A program made the translations under genes and the position numbers. Under the pieces are notes generated by a model. That model saw only the letters and a list, made by a program, of their open reading frames with translations. It had not been told where the DNA came from and ran no database searches. A DNA stretch of 15,229 nt. Source: Candidatus Phycorickettsia trachydisci. GTDB taxonomy: Bacteria; Pseudomonadota; Alphaproteobacteria; Rickettsiales; Rickettsiaceae. The DNA lies in assembly GCA_945875085.1 (NCBI GenBank), contig CAMCJU010000008.1, forward strand, positions 1 to 15,229, in the 5' to 3' direction. Shown in pieces: positions 14,759 to 15,229 of the stretch. Numbering within the stretch: position 1 is the first letter of the stretch; each line of letters opens with the position of its first letter.

Positions 14759-15229
14759 TCAAGCACGGTTAAATATCGCGAAATAGCGAGATAGCTTTTC
14801 CATTCTTCTATAACTTAAGCGCAAATCATTTAAGATACTCTCTGCATCTCTGAATCGAGCATGAGTAATAATCGCAACATACCCTTCAGCAGAACATTCA
14901 TCTACATCAGCGAAAGGTGCCAGGACTTTTGCCGCATAATGTTTTCGGTTATTATCCTCTAAAGCCAACTTGAAATCAAAAAGATCGCTATACGCAGCAG
15001 CATGTAGATCCGAACTCTCAAGTTTGGCTTTAGTTTCGTCTAACAAATACTGTGCAATTGACACTCTATCATCAATAGTATCTTGATCTTTAATTGGAAC
15101 TAGCGACGACTGTCCGTTTACCATCACCGTACCGTTGGGTTGATATTCTGGGATGGGAATAGGTCCTATAAGCGTGAAATCACCAACTCGCAGTTTGTAT
15201 AAAGTATCTAGCTCATGAGGTCCCAGAGG
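14759..15229 (-). CDS. Unknown protein, 3' part only (runs off right edge)
   Basis: The reading frame is open from the window edge to TGA 14759-14761, giving 156 visible residues with no stop, so the start lies outside. The GTG/ATG pair at 15127-15122 is inside this frame and is probably not the true start. The visible N-terminal part contains ELDTLYKLRVGDFTLIGPIP and PEYQPNGTVMVNGQSS, reading like a beta-rich domain. The C-terminal 120 residues look helical and charged (DDRVSIAQYLLDETKAKLES, ending RRMEKLSRYFAIFNRA). I recognise no family. It has the same direction as nuoG but is separated by about 300 bp containing a promoter candidate, so it is probably not part of the nuo operon. Confidence 0.65.
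   Translation of the reverse strand, partial: PLGPHELDTLYKLRVGDFTLIGPIPIPEYQPNGTVMVNGQSSLVPIKDQDTIDDRVSIAQYLLDETKAKLESSDLHAAAYSDLFDFKLALEDNNRKHYAAKVLAPFADVDECSAEGYVAIITHARFRDAESILNDLRLSYRRMEKLSRYFAIFNRA

Noticed and set aside
1..15229. Mobile element, CRISPR array, tRNA/rRNA or defence system
   Set aside because: I saw no transposase or integrase motifs, no regularly spaced repeats, no tRNA T-loop with cloverleaf, and no nuclease/helicase partners in the unknown genes.

Overview
The window looks like chromosomal DNA of an alphaproteobacterium, most likely an AT-rich, host-associated member of the Rickettsiales/Holosporales type. The reasons are the alphaproteobacterial character of the complex I proteins, the apparent separation of nuoG-N from nuoA-F, AT-rich spacers, decayed-looking coding sequence, and unrecognised proteins of the kind such bacteria use towards hosts. 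The lineage is inferred from protein character, not from a marker gene.

Layout. Bases 1-576 hold no convincing intact gene, only a stop-interrupted coding remnant ending at 302 and a 56-nt stem-loop at 299-354. Bases 577-1376 hold a minus-strand leucine-rich-repeat-like ORF. Upstream of it lies a near-consensus promoter with good ribosome binding site, but these lead into a 17-codon ORF in another frame, so the gene looks 5'-broken. Bases 1377-2756 (minus) encode an unrecognised 459-residue, very basic protein with hydrophobic central segments. A 190-bp divergent spacer with an inverted repeat separates it from ettA (2947-4611, plus), an ABC-F translation factor. The ettA stop overlaps by 9 nt the stop of a convergent gene for a small exported four-cysteine protein (4603-5133, minus).

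Bases 5288-14459 (minus) are a compact eight-gene operon, nuoG-H-I-J-K-L-M-N. It encodes one peripheral-arm iron-sulfur subunit, the connecting ferredoxin-like subunit and the six membrane subunits of the proton-pumping NADH:quinone oxidoreductase. All genes run in the same direction with gaps of at most 4 nt or overlaps of 4-11 nt. The key iron-sulfur cysteines and proton-channel Glu/Lys residues I looked for are present. nuoA-F are not next to it: upstream of nuoG is a non-coding stretch with a good promoter candidate (14491-14519), then the 3' part of an unrelated unknown gene running off the right edge.

The conserved genes are ordinary housekeeping. The unusual material is at the flanks: the broken LRR-like gene and its orphan promoter/operator, the stem-loop at 299-354, the dyad ahead of ettA, the basic membrane-associated unknown protein, and a GC-rich small ORF ahead of nuoG. 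I found no tRNA, rRNA, transposase, CRISPR array or recognisable defence system.
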